DNA of 64,000 bases from Psychrobacter okhotskensis (GCF_013248965.1 NZ_JABRVQ010000008.1:1-64000), one strand, 5' to 3'. Shown: positions 1 to 9,138, numbered from the stretch's first letter. A program made the numbers and translations. Notes: a model not told the origin generated them from the letters alone.

Positions 1-111
1 CTTCTGTGTTAAAAATAGACGTTTAGAAAGACTAAACTTAAGATTTTTAACGTTGAATCGCCTAAAAAATAGTCTCTGTCAGTGCCATGGTCGAATGTTC
101 AACACGCCCTA
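1..111. mobile_element. Family-2 miniature inverted-repeat element, right part only (cut by window edge)
   Basis: The first 111 bases match the right half of the elements at 6583-6851 and, inverted, 8120-8393. They include the arm with GTTAAAAAT / ATTTTTAAC and GTTTAG / CTAAAC pairing, and they end in GAATGTTCAACACGCCCTA, the terminal inverted repeat. The left half lies outside the window. No coding capacity is visible, so it is called a non-autonomous element; the mobilising transposase is unknown. Confidence 0.8.
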
Positions 112-576
112 GTCAATCCACAATAATATCGATAAATTGATAAAAGCAAATCAAGTACAAGCATTATACCAGTATGGTTAACAAGGTTGATGCTGTCGCG
201 GTTTTATAGTGGGCAGAATATGGCTCAATAGAGAGTGCACTAAATACAGGCAATCATTGTCTTTTGATAGTAGCACTGATGATGTGAATGCACAATAAGT
301 CACTATTTATTAAAAAGGTTGTTTTGAGCCATTTTGTTGAGCCCTTTGCTCAACTTGATAGCATTTTTTAAACAGATATTGCTAGCGATAGCGCGCTAAT
401 AATGCTTACTTTATTAATGAGGTTTATAACTAAGGGTTTGCACGAATTCAACTCCTAGACCTTATAAGACGTACCCTTATAAGACGCACCCCTATTTTTG
501 TAATAACGATAAATCTGAAATAAATCTCAGGGCACATTCTCTCTTTAAAAATGATTAAAAAATTAAGATAAATGTG
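112..576. other. Gene-free stretch between two miniature elements
   Basis: No convincing reading frame or RNA gene was seen. Around 461-493 there is a short direct duplication of about 16 bases (CTTATAAGACG followed by TACCC or CACCC). In many gammaproteobacteria queA and tgt precede yajC; neither is present in the part upstream of yajC that is visible here. Confidence 0.5.
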
Positions 577-855
577 AGGGTCTGTTGAACATTCAAATAT
601 TAGGATTGCTGATTGCTAAAATCGTCCCAAACCTTTTATCAAATCAGGCGTAAACCGACGATAATGTCGAGACCTTAGCTAGGTTTACGACAACGTTTGG
701 GGTGATTTTAGTATCAGCCTTTCAGGGCAGGGCTATTTTTTGCCAATACATGGCGAAATTATCTAACCTAGAATGACTAGGCGTTAAGAATTTCACTGCG
801 TATTGTCTAAAAAATAGCCACTGCCAGTGCCACATTTGAATGTTCAACAGACCCT
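577..855. mobile_element. Family-1 miniature inverted-repeat element, complete, 279 bp
   Basis: It is bounded by perfect inverted termini AGGGTCTGTTGAACATTC and its complement. A second copy, inverted and differing at only a handful of positions, lies at 18578-18856. Internally there are two long palindromic arms: GCTAAAATC..CCCAAAC pairs with GTTTGGG..GATTTTAG, and GGCTATTTTTT pairs with AAAAAATAGCC. There is no reading frame. The right flank fits a TA target, but the left flank is GA. Confidence 0.88.
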
Positions 856-856
856 A

Positions 857-1086
857 AGTAAACAAGCCAAATACTGTCGATAGTATATGCGTATTTGATG
901 GGAGTTGGCCTAGATATGGCCATTTTTAAACCTTCATTATGACTATCGCTAGAATTGAGGATGCGACCTAGTATGCCAGTACGTTAAGAAAAACACGCCT
1001 AGCCTATGATTAACAGTTACCAAGTCTAGGATTTTTTGTTACTATGCGTTTAATTTATTATTATCTATGACTCACTGAGAGAAATT
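857..1086 (+). promoter_or_regulatory. Leader region of yajC
   Basis: About 230 bases without a gene, between the miniature element and yajC. It presumably holds the yajC promoter, but no clear sigma-70 pair could be assigned. Before the ATG at 1087 the sequence TGAGAGAAATT may serve as a weak ribosome-binding site. Confidence 0.35.
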
Positions 1087-1413
1087 ATGTTTTTATTTAT
1101 CCAAGCTGCTCATGCCGCCGAAACTGCTGGTGCTGCATCACTATTTGGCCAAATTTTATTACCTGTTGCTTTTTTTGCCATTTTTTACTTTTTGGTTATT
1201 CGCCCACAGTCTAAGCGTACCAAAGAGCACCGCGCCATGGTCAGTGCGTTGACTGTTGGTAGCGAAATCATCTTTGCTGGTGGACTGATGGGTCGTATCA
1301 AAGCTATAGAAGGCGATTACGCGGTTGTTAGCTTGAATAATAATACGGATGTCAAAGTACAACGTGCTTCTGTCATCTCAGTATTGCCAGCTGGCACTAT
1401 CGAAAGCGTTTAA
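1087..1413 (+). CDS. yajC: Sec translocon accessory protein YajC
   Basis: A 108-residue inner-membrane protein. It has a single hydrophobic segment at about residues 22-41 followed by the family motif FLVIRPQSKR and a compact soluble domain with the GG..G.I..I.GDYAVV pattern. YajC associates with SecD and SecF and helps protein export through SecYEG. The order yajC, secD, secF is the classical one. A hairpin followed by T residues lies between yajC and secD, so read-through or a separate secD promoter is needed. Length and motif fit the family well. Confidence 0.97.
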   Translation: MFLFIQAAHAAETAGAASLFGQILLPVAFFAIFYFLVIRPQSKRTKEHRAMVSALTVGSEIIFAGGLMGRIKAIEGDYAVVSLNNNTDVKVQRASVISVLPAGTIESV

Positions 1414-1496
1414 TCGTTATTAATAAATCTGATAATGATTGAACATTAGTTGTTACTAATTAATGGCAGTTATGAATTAATAGTTGTAATAACTTT

Positions 1497-1528
1497 AAAA
1501 TGACCGTACATTATTTACGGTCATTTTT
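1497..1528 (+). terminator. Rho-independent terminator after yajC
   Basis: TGACCGTA (1501-1508) pairs with TACGGTCA (1516-1523) around a short loop and is followed by TTTTT. It lies inside the yajC-secD interval, so it may attenuate rather than end transcription of the sec cluster. Confidence 0.8.
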
Positions 1529-1684
1529 CGCTTTACCTTTTACGCTTTACTATCATCGCGGATGATCGCAATGGTGCATGATGACGACTGCTAAATACCG
1601 CACTCAACCATTGCTATCGCTAACTTCCCATCTGCTAACTTGTGGCCTGCGTCGCCAATAGTTTATCAACCTAAAGAAGTGATT

Positions 1685-3562
1685 ATGCAATATCCCGCTT
1701 GGAAATACTTACTGATTGCCGTCGTGCTAATCATTGCCGGTCTGTATGCTGCTCCTAACCTCTATCCTGATGAACCTGCCGTACAGATTACAAGTGCCGC
1801 AGCAGGTACGCAGCTGTCTGATGGTATCTTAACCCAGTCTCAAAGCTTACTCGAAGAGGCTGGAATTAATAATCATGATGGTACCTTTGAAGGCAACAGT
1901 GCGCTGGTACGTCTTGATAACCCCGTCGAGCAGCTCAAAGCTCAGGAAGTACTGCGCCAGAATCTGGGCGAAGACTATGTGGTCGCGCTTAACTTAGCGC
2001 AGACGACCCCGCAGTGGCTGCGTGATATCGGTGCTAAGCCGATGAAGCTTGGTCTCGATTTGCGCGGTGGTGTTCGTTTTGTACTAGAAGTTGACATGGA
2101 CAAGGCTCTCGATCAACGCCTGACTAGTGCGAGCCGCGATGTACGTCGTGACCTACGGGCTGAGCGTATCGCGATCAAAGGCATCAAAACTGAAAACCAA
2201 GGCATCATGCTGCATTTCGCTGATACCGATGCGCGTAACCGTGCACAAAACGTCTTGCAAGGCTCAATGGGTAATACCTTCAGTTTACAGTCTTCTATTG
2301 ATGACCAAGGCCCTGCCCTGATTTTGGCGTACAACGATGCCACGCTAGATGAAATCAATAGCTATGCGGTCAATCAAAACTTGACGACCCTACGCAATCG
2401 TATTGCTGAGCTTGGCGTCACAGAGGCCTTAGTACAATCACAAGGCGCGAGTCGTATCGTCGTGGAATTGCCAGGTGTGCAAGATACTGCAGAAGCCAAA
2501 CGTGTGCTTGGTCGCACAGCGAACCTTGAGTTCCGGATGGTCGCTGAAGATAGTGAAAACTATATGGGCGGTATTCCTCCTGCTGGTACCGAAGCATTCC
2601 CGTTTGAGACGCTTGATGGTCCACCAGTACTTTTAGAGCGCCAATCCATCGTGACCGGTGATAAAGTCACTAACGCGCAGACGGGTATTGATGAGAGTGG
2701 CTCACCTGAAGTCAGCATTACTTTGGACAGCGCTGGTGGCAAGCTGATGCAAAACGCCACGCGTACTGCTGTTGGTAAACAGATGGCCGTGCTATTCATT
2801 GAAAACAAGCAACGTATCACTTACGAAGAAGATCCAGCGACTGGCGAAACAGTCGAAGTACGTACGCCTTATGCTGAAACCAAAGTCATCAACCGCGCTA
2901 ATATTCAAGCGGTACTGGGCTCCTCTTTCCGTATTACTGGTCTTGATAGTAGCGCAGAAGCGGCAGAACTTGCATTACTCCTACGTTCAGGCGCCTTAGC
3001 CGCACCGATGTATTTTGTAGAAGAGCGCACGATTGGCCCCTCATTGGGTCAAGAGAATATTGACAAAGGCCTGTTTTCTACGCAGGTAGGTTACTTATTA
3101 GTCTTTGCCTTTATGATCATTTTCTACCGTCTGTTTGGGGTCATTGCCAACGTGGCGCTAGCGATTAACGTCATCATTATCATTGCCATTATGTCAATTT
3201 TAGGCTCATCACTGACCCTACCCGGTATTGCCGGTATCGTCTTGACCATCGGTATGGCAGTCGATGCCAACGTGCTGATTTTTGAGCGAATACGTGAGGA
3301 GCTGGCAAATGGCGTCCGACCAAAATCCGCCATTGTGGCCGGCTTTGATCGCGCCTTTAGTAGTATCTTCGATGCCAACATCACCACCTTATTGGTCGCC
3401 TTTATCTTATTTGCGATTGGTACCGGTCCGATTAAAGGCTTTGCGGTCACTTTAGCTATTGGTATTGTCAGCTCGCTATTTACCGCGATTTTGGTAACGC
3501 GTGCTCTGGTACAAATTGCTTACGGTAAACGTAAATCTATCAAACGTTTGAGCATCGGTTAG
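1685..3562 (+). CDS. secD: Protein translocase subunit SecD
   Basis: A 625-residue inner-membrane protein that uses the proton gradient, with SecF, to complete export of preproteins on the periplasmic side. There is one membrane segment at residues 7-24, the conserved GLDLRGG at 123-129, the large periplasmic domain, and a C-terminal block of membrane segments containing the family signature MAVDANVLIFERIREE. A longer in-frame start exists at 1640, but the ATG at 1685 is preferred: AAAGAAG lies just upstream and MQYPAWKYLL matches the usual SecD beginning. secF follows after nine bases. Confidence 0.97.
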   Translation: MQYPAWKYLLIAVVLIIAGLYAAPNLYPDEPAVQITSAAAGTQLSDGILTQSQSLLEEAGINNHDGTFEGNSALVRLDNPVEQLKAQEVLRQNLGEDYVVALNLAQTTPQWLRDIGAKPMKLGLDLRGGVRFVLEVDMDKALDQRLTSASRDVRRDLRAERIAIKGIKTENQGIMLHFADTDARNRAQNVLQGSMGNTFSLQSSIDDQGPALILAYNDATLDEINSYAVNQNLTTLRNRIAELGVTEALVQSQGASRIVVELPGVQDTAEAKRVLGRTANLEFRMVAEDSENYMGGIPPAGTEAFPFETLDGPPVLLERQSIVTGDKVTNAQTGIDESGSPEVSITLDSAGGKLMQNATRTAVGKQMAVLFIENKQRITYEEDPATGETVEVRTPYAETKVINRANIQAVLGSSFRITGLDSSAEAAELALLLRSGALAAPMYFVEERTIGPSLGQENIDKGLFSTQVGYLLVFAFMIIFYRLFGVIANVALAINVIIIIAIMSILGSSLTLPGIAGIVLTIGMAVDANVLIFERIREELANGVRPKSAIVAGFDRAFSSIFDANITTLLVAFILFAIGTGPIKGFAVTLAIGIVSSLFTAILVTRALVQIAYGKRKSIKRLSIG

Positions 3563-3571
3563 GAGAAACAT

Positions 3572-4840
3572 ATGGCGATCGATAAGAATAATCCCCTAGA
3601 ACAACAGAATAACCCAGATCGAAATGGCTCAAATGGCGACTCAAATAGTGGCAGTACGCGCCGCCGTAACAAACCACGTCGTGATGGTAAAGGTAGCAAT
3701 ACTAAAACCAACAACCCTACCACAGCCGCATCGGGTAAAAATAAAACGCGTCGTGGTGGTCAAAATTCTCAAGCATTGACGACTCAAACCGCAGAGACGA
3801 GCACTGCTATTGATCAGAGTCAGTTGATCAGTGATGCCGCTGAGGATGCTGCTGCACAAGCTGAGGGTGGTATCAAAGCCGTCGGCAACCAGCGCATTAT
3901 CCCCTTTATGAAGATAGAAAAGCCAATGGCTATTTTATCGTTACTCATGGTGATTGGTAGTATTATCGCGATTGCTGTTAATGGTCTAAATTTTGGTCTA
4001 GATTTTACTGGTGGTGTATCAGCAGATGTACGTTACGAGCAGCCGGCTGAGCAAGTAGAAGTGGTCAAAGCCTTGGCCGACAATGGCTTCGATGATGCCG
4101 TCGTACAGTATCTTGGCACACGTCAAGAGCTACTAGTTCGCTTACCACCTCAGTCTGACAACATTGACGGACTCAATGCCAGTCTTAGCGCCGCGTTAGC
4201 ATTGCCTAATAACACGGTTGAAATCAGTAATGTAAATATCATTGGTAGCCAAGTAGGTAATGAAGTCTACTTAAACTCTGTTATGTCGCTGGTCTTGGCC
4301 TTGGCTTGTATGCTTGGTTATGTCGCGCTACGTTTCCAGTTTAAGCTGTCTCTAGGTGCAGTGCTGTCACTGTTCCACGATGCTATCGTGACCATTGGTG
4401 TCTTTGCCTTATTCGGCTTTCCGTTTGACCTGACCGTTTTGGCAGCTATTCTGGCATTGATCGGTTATTCCTTGAACGATACCATCGTTGTCTATGACCG
4501 TATTCGTGAGAACTTCCGCCGTGTCCGTGGTATTACGCCGCGTCAAACGATTGATTTATCATTAACAGAGACGTTACGTCGTACCATTATGACTATCTCA
4601 ACCGTATTACTGGTTGTTTTAGCCATGTTGTTCTTGGGCGGTGACGGTCTCTATTGGTTCTCGGTTGCACTGTTCATCGGTTTGCTGGCTGGTACTTATT
4701 CATCAACCTATATCGCAAGTTCTATCCCGCTACGTATGGGGCTATCTCGTGATGATTTCGTGGTGAAGGTTAAGCCTGAATTTGAAGAAGAAATTGTGAC
4801 CTTTAATGATCCAAAAATGTTTGAGCAAGACAATATTTAA
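3572..4840 (+). CDS. secF: Protein translocase subunit SecF with long basic N-terminal extension
   Basis: A 422-residue partner of SecD. The SecF core starts at about residue 112: first membrane segment 119-137, then GLDFTGG, and later HDAIVTIGVFALFG and SLNDTIVVYDRIRENFR, all typical of SecF. The first ~110 residues are unusual. They are Asn/Ser/Thr/Arg/Lys-rich with clusters such as STRRRNKPRRD and then a short acidic stretch. SecF of enteric bacteria lacks such a region. Start choice is supported by AGGAGAAA seven bases before the ATG. The extension is predicted to be disordered and cytosolic; its role is unknown. Confidence 0.96.
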   Translation: MAIDKNNPLEQQNNPDRNGSNGDSNSGSTRRRNKPRRDGKGSNTKTNNPTTAASGKNKTRRGGQNSQALTTQTAETSTAIDQSQLISDAAEDAAAQAEGGIKAVGNQRIIPFMKIEKPMAILSLLMVIGSIIAIAVNGLNFGLDFTGGVSADVRYEQPAEQVEVVKALADNGFDDAVVQYLGTRQELLVRLPPQSDNIDGLNASLSAALALPNNTVEISNVNIIGSQVGNEVYLNSVMSLVLALACMLGYVALRFQFKLSLGAVLSLFHDAIVTIGVFALFGFPFDLTVLAAILALIGYSLNDTIVVYDRIRENFRRVRGITPRQTIDLSLTETLRRTIMTISTVLLVVLAMLFLGGDGLYWFSVALFIGLLAGTYSSTYIASSIPLRMGLSRDDFVVKVKPEFEEEIVTFNDPKMFEQDNI

Positions 4841-4921
4841 AGCAACTTAGTTAAGCTTTAAATAAAAGAGTATTCAAACAAGCTTATAATCCGTTTTTCA
4901 CTATACGGAAGTGAGCTACCA

Positions 4922-4968
4922 ATAAAAGCACCTGACTCATAATCAATGAGTGTTAGGTGCTTTTATCT
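4922..4968 (+). terminator. Terminator after secF
   Basis: ATAAAAGCACCT pairs with AGGTGCTTTTAT around a loop that itself contains the pairing CTCAT / ATGAG, followed by CTTT. It marks the end of the yajC-secDF cluster. Confidence 0.85.
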
Positions 4969-5075
4969 TTATATGGTTCTATAAATTATCGATATAGTGA
5001 TCAAATGTATTGCTTATTCCGAAAGCAAAATGATTTTCTGTACCCTCTGTCTGTTAAGTATAAAATGAGCCATCT

Positions 5076-6497
5076 ATGTCAACTATTACGCCGCCACGCT
5101 CTATGCCACCGATTGATACTCGCTACGCGCGTATTATCGCTATTGCCTTGCCGGTATTGTTGGCCAATTTGGCAATGCCACTTCAAAGCGTCATTGATAC
5201 TGCCATTGTCGGTAATATGAATGACACCGCTAAGCTTGCTGGTATGGGGTTGGCCATACAGTTATTGTCTTTATTGCTCGTCAGTTTTAATTTTTTACAG
5301 TACGCCTCATCTGGACTGTCGGCACAAGCATTGGGACAATTGGCTAGTCATGTTGACAACGCTATCAGCAGTACGACAAAACAGCCGAATCTAGCGCCCT
5401 CACCACTGCTATCTATTTTGCAACGTGCGTTATTGTTGGCATTCATCATTGGCGCACTGTTACTGCTGGCAAAACCTTGGTTAATAGAGTTTGGTCTGCA
5501 AGCATTATCTGCCAATCCTAACAGTGGCCTTGCTGCCAAGACTTATTTGGATGTGCGCTTTTGGGGTGTGATCGCTGAGCTAATGAACTTTGCCTTTATA
5601 GGCTGGTTTGCGGGTCAGGGCAAGACTCGCTACATGCTCTACCAACAAGGCTTTATCGCCTTACTTAATATCATTCTAACGCTATTTTTTGTGTATGGCA
5701 TGCACATGGGCTTGGTCGGTGTAGCGCTAGGTACGACTATTGCATTTTGGTCTGGGGTATTATTAGCACTATGGTTAAGTCGTCAACATCTACAAATATC
5801 TTGGACGGCGCTGTTTACTGCTGATCGGCAACATTTCACCAAAGATAAAATGCTTAGGCTATTTTCGCTCAATAAAGATATCTTTATTCGTACGCTGATC
5901 TTAACATTGAGCTTTGCTTGGATTACCCGCTTATCTGCGCAAAGCGGTGATGTCATTCTGGCGGCCAACGCTATTTTATTGCAGGTACTAAGTATTTCAG
6001 CATTTGCCCTCGATGGTGTCGCAGTATCTGCTGAGACCTTGAGTGGTCAAGCAGCAGGACGACGTGATTGGCCACGTTTTCGTATTATCGTCAAACGCAC
6101 TGGCGTAGTCAGCTATGGGCTTGCCATCATGTTGAGTACGATTTGGTGGCTTGCTATGCCAACTTATTTGAAGTTTATGACCAATATTGAACCAGTCTTC
6201 ACACTCGCCTATGATTACCATCTTTATGCGGTGCTATTACCATTGGTCGGCGTTGGCGCTTATTGGTTAGATGGCATATTCTTTGGTTTAACAGCGGGTA
6301 ATGTCATTCGTAACGCTGCTCTTATATTGGCGGCGGTCTTTTTCCCTCTGAGTTGGCTACTCTATCAGCAGTGGGACATGACTGGCATCTGGCTCAGCGT
6401 TTGGTGTTTGTTGCTGCTAAGGCTGATTATTCTCGGCGGGTTTTTATACCGTGCACATCAAACTGGTAGCTATGAAAAATTACAGCCCAATGTTTAG
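5076..6497 (+). CDS. MATE family multidrug/metabolite exporter (DinF-like)
   Basis: A 473-residue protein with about twelve hydrophobic segments in two similar halves, as expected for the MATE family, which exports organic cations and metabolites using Na+ or H+. The N-terminal part shows LPVLLANLAMPLQSVIDTA, close to the DinF subgroup; the middle has ALDGVAVSAETLSGQAAG, another subgroup marker. The gene stands alone between the secF terminator and a miniature element. Substrate cannot be inferred from sequence. Confidence 0.9.
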   Translation: MSTITPPRSMPPIDTRYARIIAIALPVLLANLAMPLQSVIDTAIVGNMNDTAKLAGMGLAIQLLSLLLVSFNFLQYASSGLSAQALGQLASHVDNAISSTTKQPNLAPSPLLSILQRALLLAFIIGALLLLAKPWLIEFGLQALSANPNSGLAAKTYLDVRFWGVIAELMNFAFIGWFAGQGKTRYMLYQQGFIALLNIILTLFFVYGMHMGLVGVALGTTIAFWSGVLLALWLSRQHLQISWTALFTADRQHFTKDKMLRLFSLNKDIFIRTLILTLSFAWITRLSAQSGDVILAANAILLQVLSISAFALDGVAVSAETLSGQAAGRRDWPRFRIIVKRTGVVSYGLAIMLSTIWWLAMPTYLKFMTNIEPVFTLAYDYHLYAVLLPLVGVGAYWLDGIFFGLTAGNVIRNAALILAAVFFPLSWLLYQQWDMTGIWLSVWCLLLLRLIILGGFLYRAHQTGSYEKLQPNV

Positions 6498-6582
6498 CAT
6501 TGATTACCTAAAGGTTTATTTACCTGAAAAATAGGACTTTCTTAACCTTATCGGATAACAATTAGCCCTTCATTATAAAATA

Positions 6583-6851
6583 TAGGGCGTGTTGAACATT
6601 CACAAATAGGCACTGCTGATTGCTAAAATGGTTTCATACAAGGCGCAAGTCGACGATAATGTTAATACCTTAGCTAGACTTGCAACGCAGTATGGGGCGA
6701 TTTTAGCATCAGCCCGTAGGGACAGGACTGTTTTTTGCCGCTTCTGTGTTAAAAATAGACGTTTAGAAAGACTAAACTTAAGATTTTTAACGTTGAATCG
6801 CCTAAAAAATAGTCTCTGTCAGTGCCATGGTCGAATGTTCAACACGCCCTA
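6583..6851. mobile_element. Family-2 miniature inverted-repeat element, complete, 269 bp
   Basis: The termini are TAGGGCGTGTTGAACATTC and its exact complement. One arm pairs GCTAAAAT..CATAC with GTATG..ATTTTAGC and contains GCAAGTC / GACTTGC. The second arm pairs GACAG.GACTGTTTTTT with AAAAAATAGTC.CTGTC. It ends 37 bases before azlC, so it may influence azlC expression. The short reading frames inside it are not credible genes. Confidence 0.9.
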
Positions 6852-6888
6852 GTCAAAAAACAATACTGTTAGAAAATTAGGATGTCAT

Positions 6889-7620
6889 GTGACCATTCAT
6901 TCAAAGGAACTAAATCATCAACAAGCGGCTCACTATGATTGGGCGGAAGGCTTTAAAAAAAGCTTGCCAGTCGCCATGGGTTATCTGCCTGCAGGCATCG
7001 CCTTTGGTGTGCTGGCGCAAGTGGCTGGTATCCCTATATGGGCAACGATTATGCTCAGTATTGTCTTGTATGCGGGCGCGGCGCAATACGCCTGTTTGCC
7101 CATGCTAAGTGCAGGTTTACCGATTGGCAATATGGCCACGAATATCGCCGCTATTAATTTACGCCACGTATTTTATGGTATGCCGTTATTACAATACTTA
7201 CCGAAACAAAAACTGGCCAAAACATACTGCTTATTTGCCCTAACTGACGAGACTTTTTCGGTCATGACCAGTTTACCTAATGAGTCTCGACAGGCATTAA
7301 TCCTACCGATCAGTTTGTTTAACCAAAGCTGGTGGGTGCTAGCGAGTACGATTGGCGTGATGATAGGGAGCACACTTAGTGACTTGATACCACATTTAGA
7401 CTTTGCTTTGGTTTGTCTGTTTGCGATTTTGGCCTATGAGCAGTTTCAAAGTATCAAGCGCTATTTCCCAATTGCTATTGCCGTGATTGCTTTAGCCGTT
7501 GCCTCTTTGTTTACTAGCAACTGGCTGTTATTGGTAGCGATTAGCCTTTGTATGCTGATGATTTTGGCCCGTGGTGTGTGGATGCAGCGCCGCGTACAAG
7601 GAGACACCGATGAGCAGTAG
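6889..7620 (+). CDS. azlC: AzlC family branched-chain amino acid exporter, large subunit
   Basis: A 243-residue membrane protein with the AzlC hallmark GYLPAGIAFGVLA near the N terminus, then LYAGAAQYA and NLRHVFYGMPL. With AzlD it forms a two-component exporter of branched-chain amino acids or analogues. Translation starts at GTG (6889), preceded by TTAGGAT. The stop codon lies inside the beginning of azlD (11-base overlap), so the two are translationally coupled. The pair is bracketed by inverted miniature elements. Confidence 0.93.
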   Translation: MTIHSKELNHQQAAHYDWAEGFKKSLPVAMGYLPAGIAFGVLAQVAGIPIWATIMLSIVLYAGAAQYACLPMLSAGLPIGNMATNIAAINLRHVFYGMPLLQYLPKQKLAKTYCLFALTDETFSVMTSLPNESRQALILPISLFNQSWWVLASTIGVMIGSTLSDLIPHLDFALVCLFAILAYEQFQSIKRYFPIAIAVIALAVASLFTSNWLLLVAISLCMLMILARGVWMQRRVQGDTDEQ

Positions 7621-7966
7621 TTACCTTATTTTTGCCACTTTTGCTATGGCTGCCGTCACTTTTATTACGCGCGCCCTTCCCGCCTTGATACCCAAAAAGC
7701 TGCTGGATACGCCTTGGTTACACCGTTTAAATGAGAGCTTACCGTTATCCGTGATGGTATTACTTATTTTAACCAGTCTCTCCTATCAAGACTTATCAGC
7801 AAGTACGGGTATGCAAAGCGCAGAGTTACATTTACTCATGGCTCAAATAGGTGCTTTACTTCTGGTATTATTGGTCTATCATTTTAGCCGTCAATTATTG
7901 GTGAGCATGATCGTCGGCATCGCTGCGATTAATGGCTTGCTTTGGTTATTTACTCAACTGGCTTAA
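7610..7966 (+). CDS. azlD: AzlD family exporter, small subunit
   Basis: A 118-residue protein with four hydrophobic segments and the conserved N-terminal FITRALPALIPKK stretch of AzlD. It works with AzlC as the small exporter subunit. The ATG at 7610 overlaps the end of azlC and follows AAGGAGA, which makes it the better start than an upstream in-frame codon at 7571. Confidence 0.93.
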   Translation: MSSSYLIFATFAMAAVTFITRALPALIPKKLLDTPWLHRLNESLPLSVMVLLILTSLSYQDLSASTGMQSAELHLLMAQIGALLLVLLVYHFSRQLLVSMIVGIAAINGLLWLFTQLA

Positions 7967-7981
7967 TCGCTAATCATTACT

Positions 7982-8085
7982 TATAGTCGGGTCAATATAA
8001 AAAAGAGACAGCGTGACTGGTATAAGTTTTTTGCAGCCTCTGTCTGCGTAGGCACAGCAAGCAAGAAAAATTTTACCAGTCACGC
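7982..8085. mobile_element. TATAGTC-type miniature element, copy 1 (right end degenerate)
   Basis: It begins TATAGTCGGGTCAATATAA and carries a block shared with 15575-15733: ACAGCG.GACTGG, then TATAAGTTTT, CCTCTGTC.GCGTAGG, ACAGCAAGC and AGAAAAATTT. GCGTGACTGG at 8011-8020 pairs with CCAGTCACGC at 8076-8085, forming a hairpin. No clear right terminus is present before the next element at 8120. Confidence 0.65.
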
Positions 8086-8119
8086 ATCATAATGTTGTTT
8101 ACCAAACTGGCTTAATGGT

Positions 8120-8393
8120 TAGGGCGTGTTGAACATTCGACCATGGCACTGACAGAGACTATTTTTTAGGCGATTCAACGTTAAAAATCTTAAGTTTAGT
8201 CTTTCTAAACGTCTATTTTTAACACAGAAGCGGCAAAAAACAGTCCTGTCCCTACGCTACGGGCTGATGCTAAAATCGCCCCATACTGCGTTGCAAGTCT
8301 AGCTAAGGTATTAACATTATCGTCGACTTGCGCCTTGTATGAAACCATTTTAGCAATCAGCAGTGCCTATTTGTGAATGTTCAACACGCCCTA
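8120..8393. mobile_element. Family-2 miniature inverted-repeat element, complete, 274 bp, inverted relative to 6583-6851
   Basis: Reverse complement of the 6583-6851 copy, differing mainly by a five-base duplication (GTAGC) in one arm. The termini TAGGGCGTGTTGAACATTC and complement are intact. Together with the 6583 copy it flanks azlCD with inverted repeats. Confidence 0.9.
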
Positions 8394-8515
8394 ATCATTA
8401 TTAATCGTATTTTGTATAACAGTACCATCTTTTGCAGATTAGAGGAATTAACGACACGCCACCGCAAAATTTGCTACTATTTAATTTTTATTTTTATCAT
8501 CTAGGTAATGGAATT

Positions 8516-9049
8516 ATGGCCAAGAATGCCCTACAAGCTCAACTTTTAAAAGCGGGATTGGTTGATAGCAAAAAAGCCAAAAAGATAAGCAAGCAATCTG
8601 AACATGCCAAGCGCACTGGTGATGCGTCCAATGTGGAAGCCAAAAAAGCATTGGCAGCAGCCCAAGCAAAAAAGCTGGAGAAGGATCAAAAGCTTAATCA
8701 AGAAAAACAGCAGCTTTTAGAAGAGAAAATGCTAAAGGCCAATATCGTCCAAATGATTAGGCAGCATCAAATCACTGATACAAAGGGTGAAGTCAATTAT
8801 CAGTTCGTTGACGACACTAAAGTCAAAAAAATCTCTATCACGCAAAAACTATACGATCAAATCGTAGCAGGTCACGTGGTCATTGCACGCTTGGAAGAAA
8901 GCTATGCTCTACTTCCTCGCCCCTTGGCCGATCGTATAGATGCAAAACTAGAAGGCTTTATGGTAGTGTCTAACGATACCTCAGACAATGAGTTAGCAGA
9001 TGACGATCCTTATGCCGCTTATGTGATTCCAGATGATCTCATGTGGTAA
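8516..9049 (+). CDS. DUF2058 family protein (YaiL-like)
   Basis: A 177-residue protein whose start, MAKNALQAQLLKAGLVDSKK, is the signature of DUF2058. The family has a charged, Lys-rich helical N-terminal half (predicted coiled coil, residues about 20-80) and a compact C-terminal part. Members have been described as nucleoprotein- or polysaccharide-related, but no firm function is established. The ATG at 8516 is chosen over a longer frame at 8432 because it gives the conserved N terminus. It converges with purF across a shared terminator. Confidence 0.85.
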   Translation: MAKNALQAQLLKAGLVDSKKAKKISKQSEHAKRTGDASNVEAKKALAAAQAKKLEKDQKLNQEKQQLLEEKMLKANIVQMIRQHQITDTKGEVNYQFVDDTKVKKISITQKLYDQIVAGHVVIARLEESYALLPRPLADRIDAKLEGFMVVSNDTSDNELADDDPYAAYVIPDDLMW

Positions 9050-9138
9050 TCCTACCAATAAAGCGCTATATATATTCCCAATATCACCTCTTACCATAAA
9101 TAGTGGTTTTTCAAAGGATATCTCTTATTTTAAGCAAT

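Noticed and set aside
1640..1684. Longer SecD start
   Set aside because: The added 15 residues overlap the putative ribosome-binding site and do not match SecD N termini.
3124..3450. 108-codon minus-strand frame within secD
   Set aside because: Antisense shadow of a highly conserved membrane domain.
6628..6852. 74-codon frame inside the family-2 miniature element
   Set aside because: The element is a palindromic non-coding repeat; the frame is not kept in the inverted copy with its five-base duplication.
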